64,000 nt of DNA from Saccharopolyspora rosea. GTDB taxonomy: Bacteria > Actinomycetota > Actinomycetes > Mycobacteriales > Pseudonocardiaceae. Shown here one piece after another: positions 20,701 to 32,700 of this stretch. The stretch is taken from the NCBI RefSeq assembly GCF_025643595.1, contig NZ_CP102826.1:2108001-2172000 (forward strand). The letters are read 5' to 3'. The notes below the pieces were generated by a model. The model made no database searches, had not been told where the DNA came from, and worked only from the letters and a program-made list of their open reading frames with translations. The translations under genes were made by a program, and so were the position numbers. Within the stretch, counting starts at the first letter, position 1, and every line of letters begins with the position of its first letter.

Positions 20701-23700
20701 TCGGCGGAGTGGGCCGCGACCGCCGACGGGGAGCTGGTGCAGCTCAGCGCGGACGGCCGGTGGTGGCGAGTCGTCGACCGGAACGGCGAAGTGAGCATCG
20801 TGCAGGCGGTCGACGGGCCGGCCAAGCTGGTCGGCAGGCTGGTGCGCGAGGTGAAGGCCCCCGGACGCGGGGGCAACCCGCCCGTCGTCGCACCGCGCTA
20901 CGACTGGTACCGCGTCGACCTCGCCTCCCCGAGCGCTCCGGACGGCGTCTGGGTGGGCCGGTCGGACGTCGGTGGCCTCCATCCCGTGGAAGAGCACCAG
21001 CCGAGCGCGAATCCCGGCTTCGACCCGCTGCAGGCCGCCGTCGAGCGGCCCGACCCCGACGCGCTCATCCCGGCGCCGCTGTGGCGGACCGACTCCGAGC
21101 TGCTGCACCGGCTCGACGACCGACCGGTGGAGGAGATCTTCGAAACCGGGTTCCGCCCCCGCAACCCGGACAACCGCTGGCCGATCCCGGACTTCCCGGG
21201 CAACGTGGTCGACCTGGTGACCTTCACCCACCACACCACCGGAATCCCGGCCACGTACGTGAGCACCACGCGCACGCCGAACTGGTCGGAGCCCGGCGAC
21301 TTCCGCTACGACATCGACGCGCCCGGCGGCATCGACGTCAACGCCACTCTCGGGCCGTCGGTGCACCACCCGCACGAGCGCGAGATCGCCTTCCCCGGCG
21401 GCATCCGGCGCGAGCACATCATGGGCGCGGTCGATCCGGACGAACCGGACTGGTATCTGGTCAACGAGCACTACGCCCCGCACGAGGCGGTGACCGGCCG
21501 GACGCGGTTCGACAAGGGCAAGTGGCGCGAAGGGGAATTCCCGGAGGCGTACCAGCGCTCGCGGGAGATCGCCCGCGAGGAACAGCTGGAGCACGTCGGA
21601 TTCGCCCCGGAAGACCGGGAGGCCCACGAGCGGAATCTCAACGCCATCGCCGACCGCTTCGAGCGCTACGGCGAGGAAGCGGCACGGCGGTTCGCGCGGG
21701 AGCTGCGCGATTCCCAACGGCTGTACGAGGGTTGGCAGACGCGTCCGCGCGGTTTCGGTGGTGCGCCCGGAGACACGGCGTTCCCGTCGGAAGGCGGGCC
21801 GGGTGAGTCCTCGGGTTCGGCTGCTGTCTACCTGTCGGAGTCCGATGATTACGTCCGGCACGACTCCGCCGGTGCGGTGGTGGAACAGGGGATGACTCTG
21901 TTCGACGTCGCGCGGCAGCCGCTGGGGTTCGTGGTCGTGGACCGGGTCTCGCGGGAGGCGGTCATGCGCGACCCGGACGGTTCCGCTGCGGTGTGGCGTT
22001 GGGAGCCGGTGTCGGACGCCGAGTTCCGCTTGGTGGATCCGGTCACGGGCGATTTCCTCGGGTTCGACGCTTCGTCGCGGGCATTCGTCGGGCAACGATC
22101 GGGGATCGTGCTGGGTGACGGGTCCGGACAGCGTGCGGGTTGGTTGGAACAGGACTTCCGCACCGGGCAGGCGGTGTTCGCCGACGTGACCGGAGCGGTG
22201 CACCGGGGGTCGTGGGCCGAGGACGAGTCGGCTGTCGTGGTGCAGTCCCCGGTGGGGCAGTTGGTGCTGGGGCTGGACACGCACCAGGTGCTGCACGATC
22301 CCGGTGAGGTGTTGTCCGGGCGGTCGTCGGGTGTGCCGGCGGCGCTGCTGGACCACGGAGTGCGTTGGGCGCAGCCGGTCGCGCTGGCAGGCGAGTTGGT
22401 GCAGTTCAGCGAGGACGACAGGTGGGTGCGGCAGGTCGCGGTCGACGGGTCGGTGCGGGTGACCGATGCCGCCACCGGTCAGCTGCTCGTCGAGGATGCC
22501 GGTGGTCATCGGGCTGCTGTCGGCCAGGTCGGCGAGGTTGTGCCGGGCGTCGAGGGTGATCCGTTCGCCGCTGGTGTCCCGGGGGAGGCCGGTCCTGTTG
22601 GCGGCGGCCAGCAGGGCGCTGGTTCGAGCGGTGCCGAGAGGCGGAGAGTCCCACGACGGGGGTCGGTGGAGCGTCGGGAGTTGGCGGCGCGGTTGAGGAC
22701 CGATTACGAGAACGAGGGCCTTTCCATCCCGGAGTTGTCGGCTAGGGAACAGATCCCCCAAACAACGGTCCATGGGCTGTTGCGGGAGGCCGGGACTCGT
22801 ATGAGGCCGGCACCGCATCTTTCCTTGTCTGTGCCTGGGGCTGGTTCTGTGGGGCGTCGGGCTTTGGCGGCGCGGTTGAAGGCCGGTTACGAGCAAGAGG
22901 GTCTCACCATCGAGGAGTTGGTGGCTAGGGAGAAGATCTCCTACGGCGCGGTCCGTAGGCTGTTGCGGGAGGCCGGGGCTCGCATGAGGCCGGCAGGGGT
23001 TCGTTCCTTGTCTGTGCCTGGGGCTGGTTCTGTGGAGCGTCGGGAGTTGGCGGCGCGGTTGAGGACCGATTACGAACACGAGGGCCTTTCCCTCCGGGAG
23101 TTGTCGGCTAGGGAACAGATCCCCCAAACAACGGTCCATGGGCTGTTGCGCGAGGCCGAGACTCGTATGAGGCCGGCACCGCATCTGTCCTTGTCCGTGC
23201 CTGAGCCTGGTTCTGTGGGGCGTCGGGAGTTGGCGGCGCGGTTGAGGGCCGGTTACGAGAACGAGGGCCTTTCCCTCCGGGAGTTGGCGGCTAGGGAGCG
23301 GTTCTCCCGCGAAACGGTCCGTATGCTGTTGCGCGAGGCCGGGACTCAGCTCAGGCCGGGGGGAGGGGCTTCTTCCGGGCGGGGGCCGTCGGTGGGTTCG
23401 GATGTGCAGGGTCCGTGGGGGTCGGCCGGTGAGTCGTCCTCGTCCGCCGGGGGTGGTCCGACGCGGTGGGAGAAGGGCAAGTGGCGTGCGGGTCAGGTTC
23501 CGTCGGCGGTCGAGCGTGCTCGGCAGATCGCTCGTGAGATGAATCTGCACTATGTCGGTGTCGGTGCCGGCGAGGCTGGTGCGGCTCGTGAGGCCCACGA
23601 GCGGAACTTGGGGCGGATCGCGGATCTGTTGGAGCGTGAGGGTGAGGAGGCCGCGCGGCGGCTGGCCCGTGAGTTGCGGGAAACGGATCTGTATCGGGGT

Positions 23701-26700
23701 TCGGGGACGCGTCCGCGCGGTTTCGGTGGTGCGCCGGGGGACGATGGCGGTTGGTCGGGTCCGGGTGAGTCCTCGCGGTCCGCTGGGCGAAGCGCGCCGG
23801 GTGAGCCTGGCGGGGTCCCCGCGTTGCCCGGTGTGCAGGGCGCCCCGGCCGCGCTGCGCTGGGACGCCGTGGCGCACGACGCCAGTGGTGCGATGTGGGG
23901 GCGGTTGGCCCTGTTCGACGCCGGCGGGCGGTCGTTCGGTTCGGTGTTCGTGAACCCGGATTCGGGGCGGGCGGTCCTCCGCGGTCTGGACGGTTCGCAG
24001 GCGGGGTGGGCCTGGCAGCAGGAGTCGCCGGGCGAGTTCCGCTTGGTGGACCCGACGACCGGTGACTACATGCGGTTCCACGCGCCGACGCGCAGGCTTG
24101 TCGGGCAGCGGTCGGGAATGCTCGTGGTGCTGGAGACCGGCGACGGGGAGTCCGAGCGGGAGATCCGGTTCGGGTCTCTGTGGCGCGACTTCACCACCGG
24201 CAGGGCCGTCCTCACCGATGCGACGGGTGCGGCGTACACCGGCCCCTGGTCCCCCGGTGAGGACGACACCGTGCGCATCACCGTCCTGGGGGAGGACCTG
24301 GTGTTGGACGCGGACACCGGCGAGCTGGTGGAAGCACCTGGGACGGTCCAGTCGATCCCTCCGGAACCGCAGTACCTGCCGGACCCCCGCTACGACGACA
24401 TGCCTTACCAGGAACCCGTGCAGTGGCAGACCCCCCGGTTCTCCCCCGACGGAACCGTGGCCCAGGTCAGCGTGGACGGTCGTTGGACCCGGACCGCGTT
24501 CCCGGACGGGAACACGTGGATCGCTCCCGCCACGTCCGACGGTGGCCCGTCCCCGCTGACCGCGCTGCTGACTCCGGCCGAGTCGGACGAGGACAGCCCG
24601 ATGTGGCAGTGGTACCGCGTGGATCTCGCGACTCCGCAGTCCCCACTCGGCACTCCCGTGGGCAGGACCCCGGTCCACGGTGGACACCCCGTGGAGGAGC
24701 ACGCGGTGTCCCCGCGGCCGCCGGTGGATCCGCGCCACGTGGCGCTGGTGCCCGCCGATCCGCGGCGGATCGTGCCCCCGCCGTTGTGGCGCACCGATGT
24801 GGAACCGTTGTACCGCACCGACGAGCGGTCGTTGCGGGAGATCGCTTCGGACGGTGGGTTCCGCCCGTGGGCAGCGGACAACGGTTACCGCCCGCGGACG
24901 GAGGACGACGTCGAGGGCAAGCCGGGTGCGAGCGTGGACCTCGCCTGGTACGCCAACGAGGGCGAGCACTCGATGTACGTCGGGGCGAGCCGGTCGGCGG
25001 TGTTGCCCAAGCAGGGCAACGCGACGGACAACGACGACCTGGCCGTGGGTTTCCGCTTCGTGATCCGCGCTCCGGGCGGAGTGGACGTGAACGCGACGCT
25101 GGGCCCGGCGGTGGCCGGTCCCGAGGAGCGCGAGGTGGTCTTCCCGGGCGGGGTGCAGCTGCGGTTCGTCGAGGGCGCCCACCCGTTGTCCGACGAGGAC
25201 CGGTTCATCCCGAACCCGTATTTCGACCCGGCTGGTGAGGGGCGGTTGAACCTGCCGACCCCGGGTGATCCGGACTGGATGGAGTGGGTGTCCTGGCGGG
25301 CGCCGGAGGCGCTTCCGGATGGGCGGATGGTGCGTTTCGACGAGCCGGAGCGCATGGCCCTGGTGCTCGGTCGGGATGGTTCCTACGAAGTACAGCATCC
25401 CGAGACGGGCGAGGTGCTGGACGCGGGCGTCTTCGACACCGCCTCGGGGCAGTGGCGGGAGATCGTCGACGCACGGCCGGAGGAAGCGCCCCTGCAACCC
25501 GGCGGGGATCCCGTCCAGTACGACTCCACCGGGGCGGCGGTGGAGCAGGGGATGCCCCTCGCCGACGCCGTGGGGCGTCCGATCGGTTTCGTGTCGGTGG
25601 ACCCGGCCGCGCGCCGGGCGATCCTCCACGGCCTGGACGGTTCCGCGGTGGAGTGGCGCTGGGAACAGGATTCGCCGGGCGAGTTCCGGCTGGTGGATCC
25701 GGACACCGGTGACTACATGCGATTCGCCGGCTCGACGCCGAGGATGGTGGAAGAGCGGACCGGGCTGTTCGCGGCACCCGGCGGTGTGCGGTTCGGGTCG
25801 CTGTGGCTCGACCACCGCACGGGCCACGCGGTCGTCACCGACGGGACCGGCGCGGCGTTCCGCGGGCCGTGGTCGCTGGATCCGAACGGGGCCCGGATCG
25901 ATCTGCCGGGTGGGCACCTGGAGTTGCGGAGCCACGGCGGCTGGACGGTGGGAGCCGACCACAGTGGACTCATGCGGACGGACGTCTCGGATCTGGTGGC
26001 GCCGGAGACGTGGCGGTACGAGCAGATCCCGTACCGGGTGGCGGTCCGCTGGCAGGAGCCGACACGCCTGCCGTCGGATGACGTGACGCAGCTCAGCACG
26101 GACGGCCGCTGGTTCCGGTCCGTGTCGCCGGACGGCATCGTGCGCATTACCCCCACCTCCCCCGGTTCGACGCTGATGGGCGTGCTGCGCCTCGGCATCG
26201 ACGACGGTCGACCAGGATTCCGGTGGTACCGGTCGGACGTGGTGGGACACGACCCCGAGGGGTTCGCGATCACGGACCGTCCGGTGACGTCCCGCCATCC
26301 GGTCGAGCAGCACGAGCCCAGCCCGGAGCGGCCGGACAACGCGCTGGTGGCCGCGCTGGTCCCGGTGCGCGGCGAGATCGTCCCCGCGCCGATGTGGCGC
26401 ACCGACAACGACGTGCTCTACCGCAACGACCTGAGTGAACCGCGGGACATCGCACTCGCCGGCGGGTTCTCCCCGCGAAACACCGCCAATTTCCACTACC
26501 TCGACAACATTCGGGAACAAAGAGTATGGGGGAACGTGGACCTCGCCTCGCACGCGGGCGGTAGCCACTCGATGTACGTGAGTACCACGAGGTCGGCCGC
26601 GCTGCCCGGAATGCCCGGCGGAGACGTGGAGCGCGCGACGAACGGCTATCGCTACGTCATCCAGGCCCCCGGCGGCATCGACGTGAACGCGACGTTGGGT

Positions 26701-29700
26701 CCGATCGCCCACGACAGCGCGGACGAACGGGAGATCGTTTTCGTGGGCGGTATCCAGCTGCGGTTCGTGGCGGGCGCGGTTCCGATGGGGGCGCAGCACC
26801 GGTTCATCCCGAACCCGTACTTCGACCCGGCCGGTGAGGGGCGCCTGAACCTGCCGGACACTCGGGATCCGGCCTGGACGAGCTGGGTGCCCTGGCAGGC
26901 CGCCGGAGAGCTTTCCGACGGGCGGATGCGGCTGTTCGACCGGTCGGGCCGGATGGCTCTGATCATCGGTCGGGATGGCTCGTACGAGGTGCGGGATCCC
27001 GAGACGGACGAGCTGCTGCGCGCGGGCGTCTTCGATACCGAGTCGCCGGAGTGGCGCCAGATCGCGCTGTGGCGGGAGTCCGCGTCCGAGAACGCCGGGC
27101 CGCAGGTACCTCCGGAGCCTTCCGCGTTGTTCGACGCGTCGGAGTGGGTCGGCGGCGAGCCGATGGACGTTGCGTCCGGGCACGATCCGAACCCGTACCC
27201 CGTGTCTGAACCCGCGTCCGCGGATGCCGGTGGTCAGCGGCCTGCTGCTGGCCAGGTCGGCGAGGTTCTGCCGGGCGTCGAGGGTGATCCGTTCGCCGCT
27301 GGTGTCCCGGGGGAGGCCGGTCCTGTTGGCGGCGGCCAGCAGGGCGCTGGTTCGACCGGTGCCGAGGGACGGAGAGTCCCAGGACCGGGGTCGGCGGAGC
27401 GTCGGGAGTACGCGGTGCGGTTGAGGACCGATTACGAGCAAGAGGGCCTCTCCACCATCGATTTGGCGGCTAGGGAGCAGATCTCCCACGAAACGGTCCG
27501 TAGGCTGTTGCGGGAGGCCGGGGCTCGCATGAGGCCGGCAGGGGATCGTTCCTTGTCTGTGCCTGGGGCTGGTTCTGTGGGGCGTCGGGAGTTGGCGGCG
27601 CGGTTGAGGACCGGTTACGAGGAGGGCCTCTCCACCATCGATTTGGCGGCTAGGGAGCAGATCCCCAAAACAACGGTCCGTCGGCTGTTGCGCGAGGCCG
27701 AGACTCGTATGAGGCCGGCACCGCATCTGTCCTTGTCCGTGCCTGGGCCTGGTTCTGTGGGGCGTCGGGAGTTGGCGGCGCGGTTGAGGGCCGGTTACGA
27801 GAACGAGGGCCTTTCCCTCCGGGAGTTGGCGGCTAGGGAGCGGTTCTCCCGCGAAACGGTCCGTATGCTGTTGCGCGAGGCCGGGACTCAGCTCAGGCCG
27901 GGGGGAGGGGCTTCTTCCGGCCGGGGACCGTCTGTGGAGTCGGCGGCCGTTGAGCCGGGTTCTTTCGAACCGGGGCCGGGTGGGCAGGGACAGGATCGCC
28001 ATGTCCAGCCGCACGGGTCGGCCGGTGAGTCGTCCTCGTCCGCCGGGGGTGGTCCGACGCGGTGGGAGAAGGGCAAGTGGCGTGCGGGTCAGGTTCCGTC
28101 GGCGGTCGAGCGTGCTCGGCAGATCGCTCGTGAGATGAATCTGCACTATGTCGGTGTCGGTTCCGGCGAGGCTGGTGCGGCTCGTGAGGCCCACGAGCGG
28201 AACTTGGGGCGGATCGCGGATCTGTTGGAGCGTGAGGGTGAGGAGGCCGCGCGGCGGCTGGCCCGTGAGTTGCGGGAAACGGATCTGTATCGGGGTTCGG
28301 GGACGCGTCCGCGTGGTTTCGGTGGTGCGCCGGGGGACGCGGCGTTCCCGTCGGAAGGCGGGCCGGGTGAGTCTTCCCGGTCCGCTGGGCGAGGCGCGTC
28401 GGCCGCGCTGCGCTGGGACGCCGTGGAGCGCGACGCCAGTGGTGCGGTGTGGGGGCGGTTGGCCCTGTCGTTCGGTTCGGTGCTGGTGAACCCGGATTCG
28501 GGATGGGCGGTCCTGCGCGGTCTGGACGGTTCGCAGGTGTGGTGGGCCTGGCAGCAGGAGTCGCCGGCCGAGTTCCGGTTGGTGGATCCGACGACCGGTG
28601 ACTACATGCGGTTCGACGAGTCGACACGGCAGGTGGTGGAGCAGCGGGCCGGGCTGTTCGGGACCGGGGGTGTGCGGTTCGGGTCGCTGTGGCTCGACCA
28701 CCGCACGGGCCACGCGGTCGTCACCGACGGGACCGGCGCGGCGTTCCGCGGGCCGTGGTCGGCGGTACCGGGTGGGGCTCGGATCGAGTTGCCAGGCGGT
28801 CATCTGGAGCTGCAGAGCCAAGGTGGCTGGGCGGTGCGCAGCGACCACAGCGGTCTTGTGCGGATGCACGTCTCGGAGCGCGAGGCACCGGAGGATTGGC
28901 GGGCTGAGCAGATCCCGTACCGGGTGGCGGTCCGCTGGCAGGAGCCGACACGCCTGCCGTCGGGTGACGTGACGCAGCTCAGCACGGACGGCCGCTGGTT
29001 CCGGTCCGTGTCGCCGGACGGCATCGTGCGCATCACCCCCACCGCTCCCGGTTCGACGTTGTTGGGTGTGCTGCACCCCGGCGTGGACAACGGCCAACCC
29101 GGGTTCCGGTGGTACCGGACGGACCTCCGAGGGATCGATCCGGAGGGCAAGCTGATCACGATCAGCCCGGTGCACGCCCGGCTTCCGGTCGAGCAGTACG
29201 AGCCCAGTGCGCAGCGGCCGGAGAACGCGCTGACCGCCGCGCTGGATCCGAACGTGCAGGGCGAGATCTCCCCTCCGCCGCTGTGGCGCACCGACAACGA
29301 CGTGCTCTACCGCAACGACCGGAGGGAACCGCGGGACATCGCACACGCCGGCGGGTTCGCCCCGCAGAACCTCGACAACCGCCACCCCCTCGTTCACGGC
29401 GGGGCGCCGGTGAACGTGGACCTCGCCTCTTACGTTGACGGCGGCGGTGTCCGCTCGATGTACGTGGGGGCCAGCCGGAGAGCTCTGCCGGAACTACCCG
29501 GTGCGGACGAGGAACACGCGACGGACGGGTATCGCTACGTCGTCCGGGCGCCCGGTGGTATCGACGTGAACGCGACACTGGGCCCGATCGCCGACGAACG
29601 CGTGGAGGAGCGGGAGATCGCGTTCGCGGGTGGTGTCCAGCTGCGGTTCGTCGAAGGCGCGGTCCCGCTGGACGATGAGGACCGGTTCGTCCCGAACCCG

Positions 29701-32700
29701 TACTTCGACCCGGCCGGTGAGGGCCGGTTGAACCTGCCGGACACCGCGGACCCGGCGTGGACGAGCTGGGTGCCCTGGCGGGTCGCGGGGGAGCTTTCCG
29801 ACGGGCGGATGCGGCTGTTCGACCGACAGGGCCGGATGGCTCTGATCATCGATAGGGACGGCTCCTACGAGGTCCGGGATCCAGAGACGGGCGAGGTGCT
29901 GCGCGCGGGCGTCTTCGACACCACGTCGGAGGCGTGGCGGGACATCGACCCGTGGCGGGAGGACGCGACGTCTGAGGAGGACTCGGAGACCGGCAGTAGC
30001 TGGGAAGACGCGTCCGACGCCGGGCCGGAGGAACTCCCGGACCCTGTCGCGTTGTTCGACGCGGCGGAGTGGAACGACGGCGAGCCGATGGACGCCGCGC
30101 CCGGACACGATCCGAACCCGTTCTCCACGGCCGAATCCGCCTCGTCTGTCGATCCGGAGGAGCGGTTCGGGGAGTCGACGTCCGGACGGATCACGGACGT
30201 CGATTCGGAGTCCGACGCCGAGGACGTGGAGCTGCAGAACGAGGTCGTGCGCCGGCTCGGCATCGACGGCCAGGAGCTGTTCGTCTTCCAGGGCGACGCC
30301 GAGCTGGTCCGGGCCGTCGACGAGCAACTTCGCGATCCGCGCACCACTCCCGCGCAAGCCTGGGAGCGGGCGGTGCGGGCCCGGTTGGAGCCGTTCGGTC
30401 TCCGACCCGCGGACCTGTCGTGGTTCACGGACCTGGTCGACAGGTTGGGCGGCCGCGAGCTCTCCGACTTCTCCCGGTGGTTGCAGGACCAGCACATCGA
30501 ACCGGCACAGCTGCGCAACGGTCAGCCGGAAACGGGACGCGACGCCGTGGTGCGGTGGCGGTTGCACGTCACCCGCGAGGAACTGTGGGACTTGGCGAAC
30601 CAGCACGGCGACGCCGGCTCCGTGGTGGCGTTCGCGCGGCGACTCGGACTGGGGCGGGCGTACCGAGCGCTGCTGCCCGAGTACTTCCGGGAGCGGGAGC
30701 CGGTCGAGCAGGTGGAGGAGAACCTGCGCGCGTCGGCCGCGCACCTCGGGGTGCCCGCCGACCAGCTGTTCCCGGTCGCGCTGCGGCTCGACGTCGACCC
30801 CCTGCACCTGGAAGCGGCCCGCAGCGTGGTCCAGCGGGTCCGCGAGGGCCTGTCGCCCGAGGACGTGGCCGACCGGGTGTCGGGCCATCTCGGGCACCTC
30901 GGACTGGGGCTGGAACACCTGCCGCTGCTGGACGAGCACTGGTTCGACACGGACTTGCCGAACCTCCCCGGAGTGCTCGACCACGCCGGTGTCGGGTTCG
31001 AACACGTGCACTCGTTGCAGGAGGCCGGACTCCGACCCGCTGACCTGATCGACGATCCGCACGTGTCGGACACGCTGCGGAGCCTGTTCGAGCGGTCGCA
31101 GCCGAGTGCGCTCGACGTTCGGCGCGCCCTGCTGGACGTCGGCCCGGAACACGCCGCCCTGGTCGAGCAGCCGTGGTTCGACATGCCCGCGCTGTTGGAC
31201 CTGGCCCGCCGGCTCGACGTGCCGTTCGCGACCCCCGAGACGGCCCGGCTGGCGGAGTACTGCGAGCACCTCGGACGCGTCCCGAGCGAGCTGCCCGGCC
31301 TGGCCGAGCGGTGGAGCGTGCCGCCCCAGCGCCTCGGTGAGCAAGCCGTTCGCCTGCGGCTGGAACCGGGCGAACTGCGGGAGTTCGCGGCCGACGACAC
31401 CCTCGTGGCCCGGTTCGACGAGCTGCTCGACCGGTTCGGGCTGTCGCCGCACGAAGACGGCCCGGTGTTGTTCGGGCGGATGCACCGGCTGTCGGTCGGC
31501 CTCGACGAGTGGGAGGACTTCGGCTGGTTCCTGGCGCGCCGCCGCCGCATCGGCCTGTCGGAGCGAACCGGCCTGCCCGCGTTGCGCGAAATCGGCGACC
31601 TCTCCGAGGAAGCGCTCGCGGACCGGGTGCGCGAGTGGCGCGACACCACCCGCGAGATCCGGGACGCCTGGTCGAACCCCGATCTCCGCGCCGAGGTCGC
31701 CGCTCTGCTGCACGTCGACCCGGCCATGCTGGAACTGCTCGACACGCACACGTGGACCGAGCACCGCGGACCGTGGGCGGGAGTGTTCCCGGAGCCCGGT
31801 GCGATGGCCGAAAGTCTCGCGGAGCACCTCGCCGATCACGGCCTGCGCGCCGAGGATCTGGCTTGGTTCCAGGGCATCCTGCCGCAGGTGTCCCTCGATG
31901 ATGCCCGTGCCTTCCAGGACCACCTGCACCGTTCGGGTGCGGACGTGGCGGGCTTGCGTGCGCTCGGCGTGGAAGCGGGCCGGGACGCGGTGGCGCGCTG
32001 GCACCTCGGGATCGGCGTGGACGAGGCGCTCCCGAACGGGGTCAGCCCCAGCGTCCTGGCACACTTCTCCAGGTTGATGGGGCTGGACGGCCCGCAGCTG
32101 CGGGACTTCGTCGAGCAGGTCCGGGAGTTCGGTGGCTTCCCGCTGGCCGTGTACAGCGCTTCGACATCCTGGGGGGTCGGCCCGGGCCTGGTGTACCGCG
32201 TCGCGGCCGAGTTGGGGGTCCCGTCGCAGTCGTTGTACGGGGTCGACCTGTCCTGGCTGGGCCAGTCGGTGTCGCGCCACCCGGAGCGGGTCGCCGCACA
32301 CGCGGTCCGGTCCTGGATGGGGGTGTCCGGGTTCGCGCCCGCAGACTTGGCCTACCTCGGGGACGGACGCCCGCTGGGCCCCGGTGACCTGGCGAGTTTC
32401 CGCGACTACCTCCACCGGCGTGGCATTTCCGTGGACGAGCTGCGCGACGATCACGGACGGGCCGGAGACCTGGTCTCGCGGTGGCGTGGGTGGACGGGCG
32501 ACGATTCCTCCTCCCGCGAGGCCGAGCCGGTGGAAATCAAGTTGTTGCGGAGCAGTCTGGACGACCTCGACTGGTTCGGACCCCACGAAGCAGAGAGGCT
32601 GGTCGCGCTGGCGAAACGAACCGGGGAGAAGTTCCACGGAGCGGACTACGACCCCGGGCAGGACCTCGTGTCCCTGAGCCGGGAGCTGGGACGGATTCCC

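Larger units (their letters stand above)
22483..28360 (+). repeat. Long internal duplication inside the giant gene
   Basis: Segment 22483-22640 is near-identical in bases to 27211-27370, 23209-23390 to 27751-27930, and 23430-23740 to 28020-28330 (linker, HTH unit and GKWR module, in the same order). The intervening ART modules differ more. This looks like a recent duplication or ongoing gene conversion within one gene. Confidence 0.75.

Noticed and set aside
22660..23391. 183-bp tandem repeats as a CRISPR or satellite
   Set aside because: They stay in frame, encode a conserved HTH unit and vary at synonymous sites, so they are coding repeats.
21085..29720. ARTs as DNA-modifying scabin/pierisin-type enzymes
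   Set aside because: Those carry Q-x-E; all four modules here carry E-R-E and align better with cholera toxin A, so protein (arginine) modification is the better guess despite the nearby HTH units.
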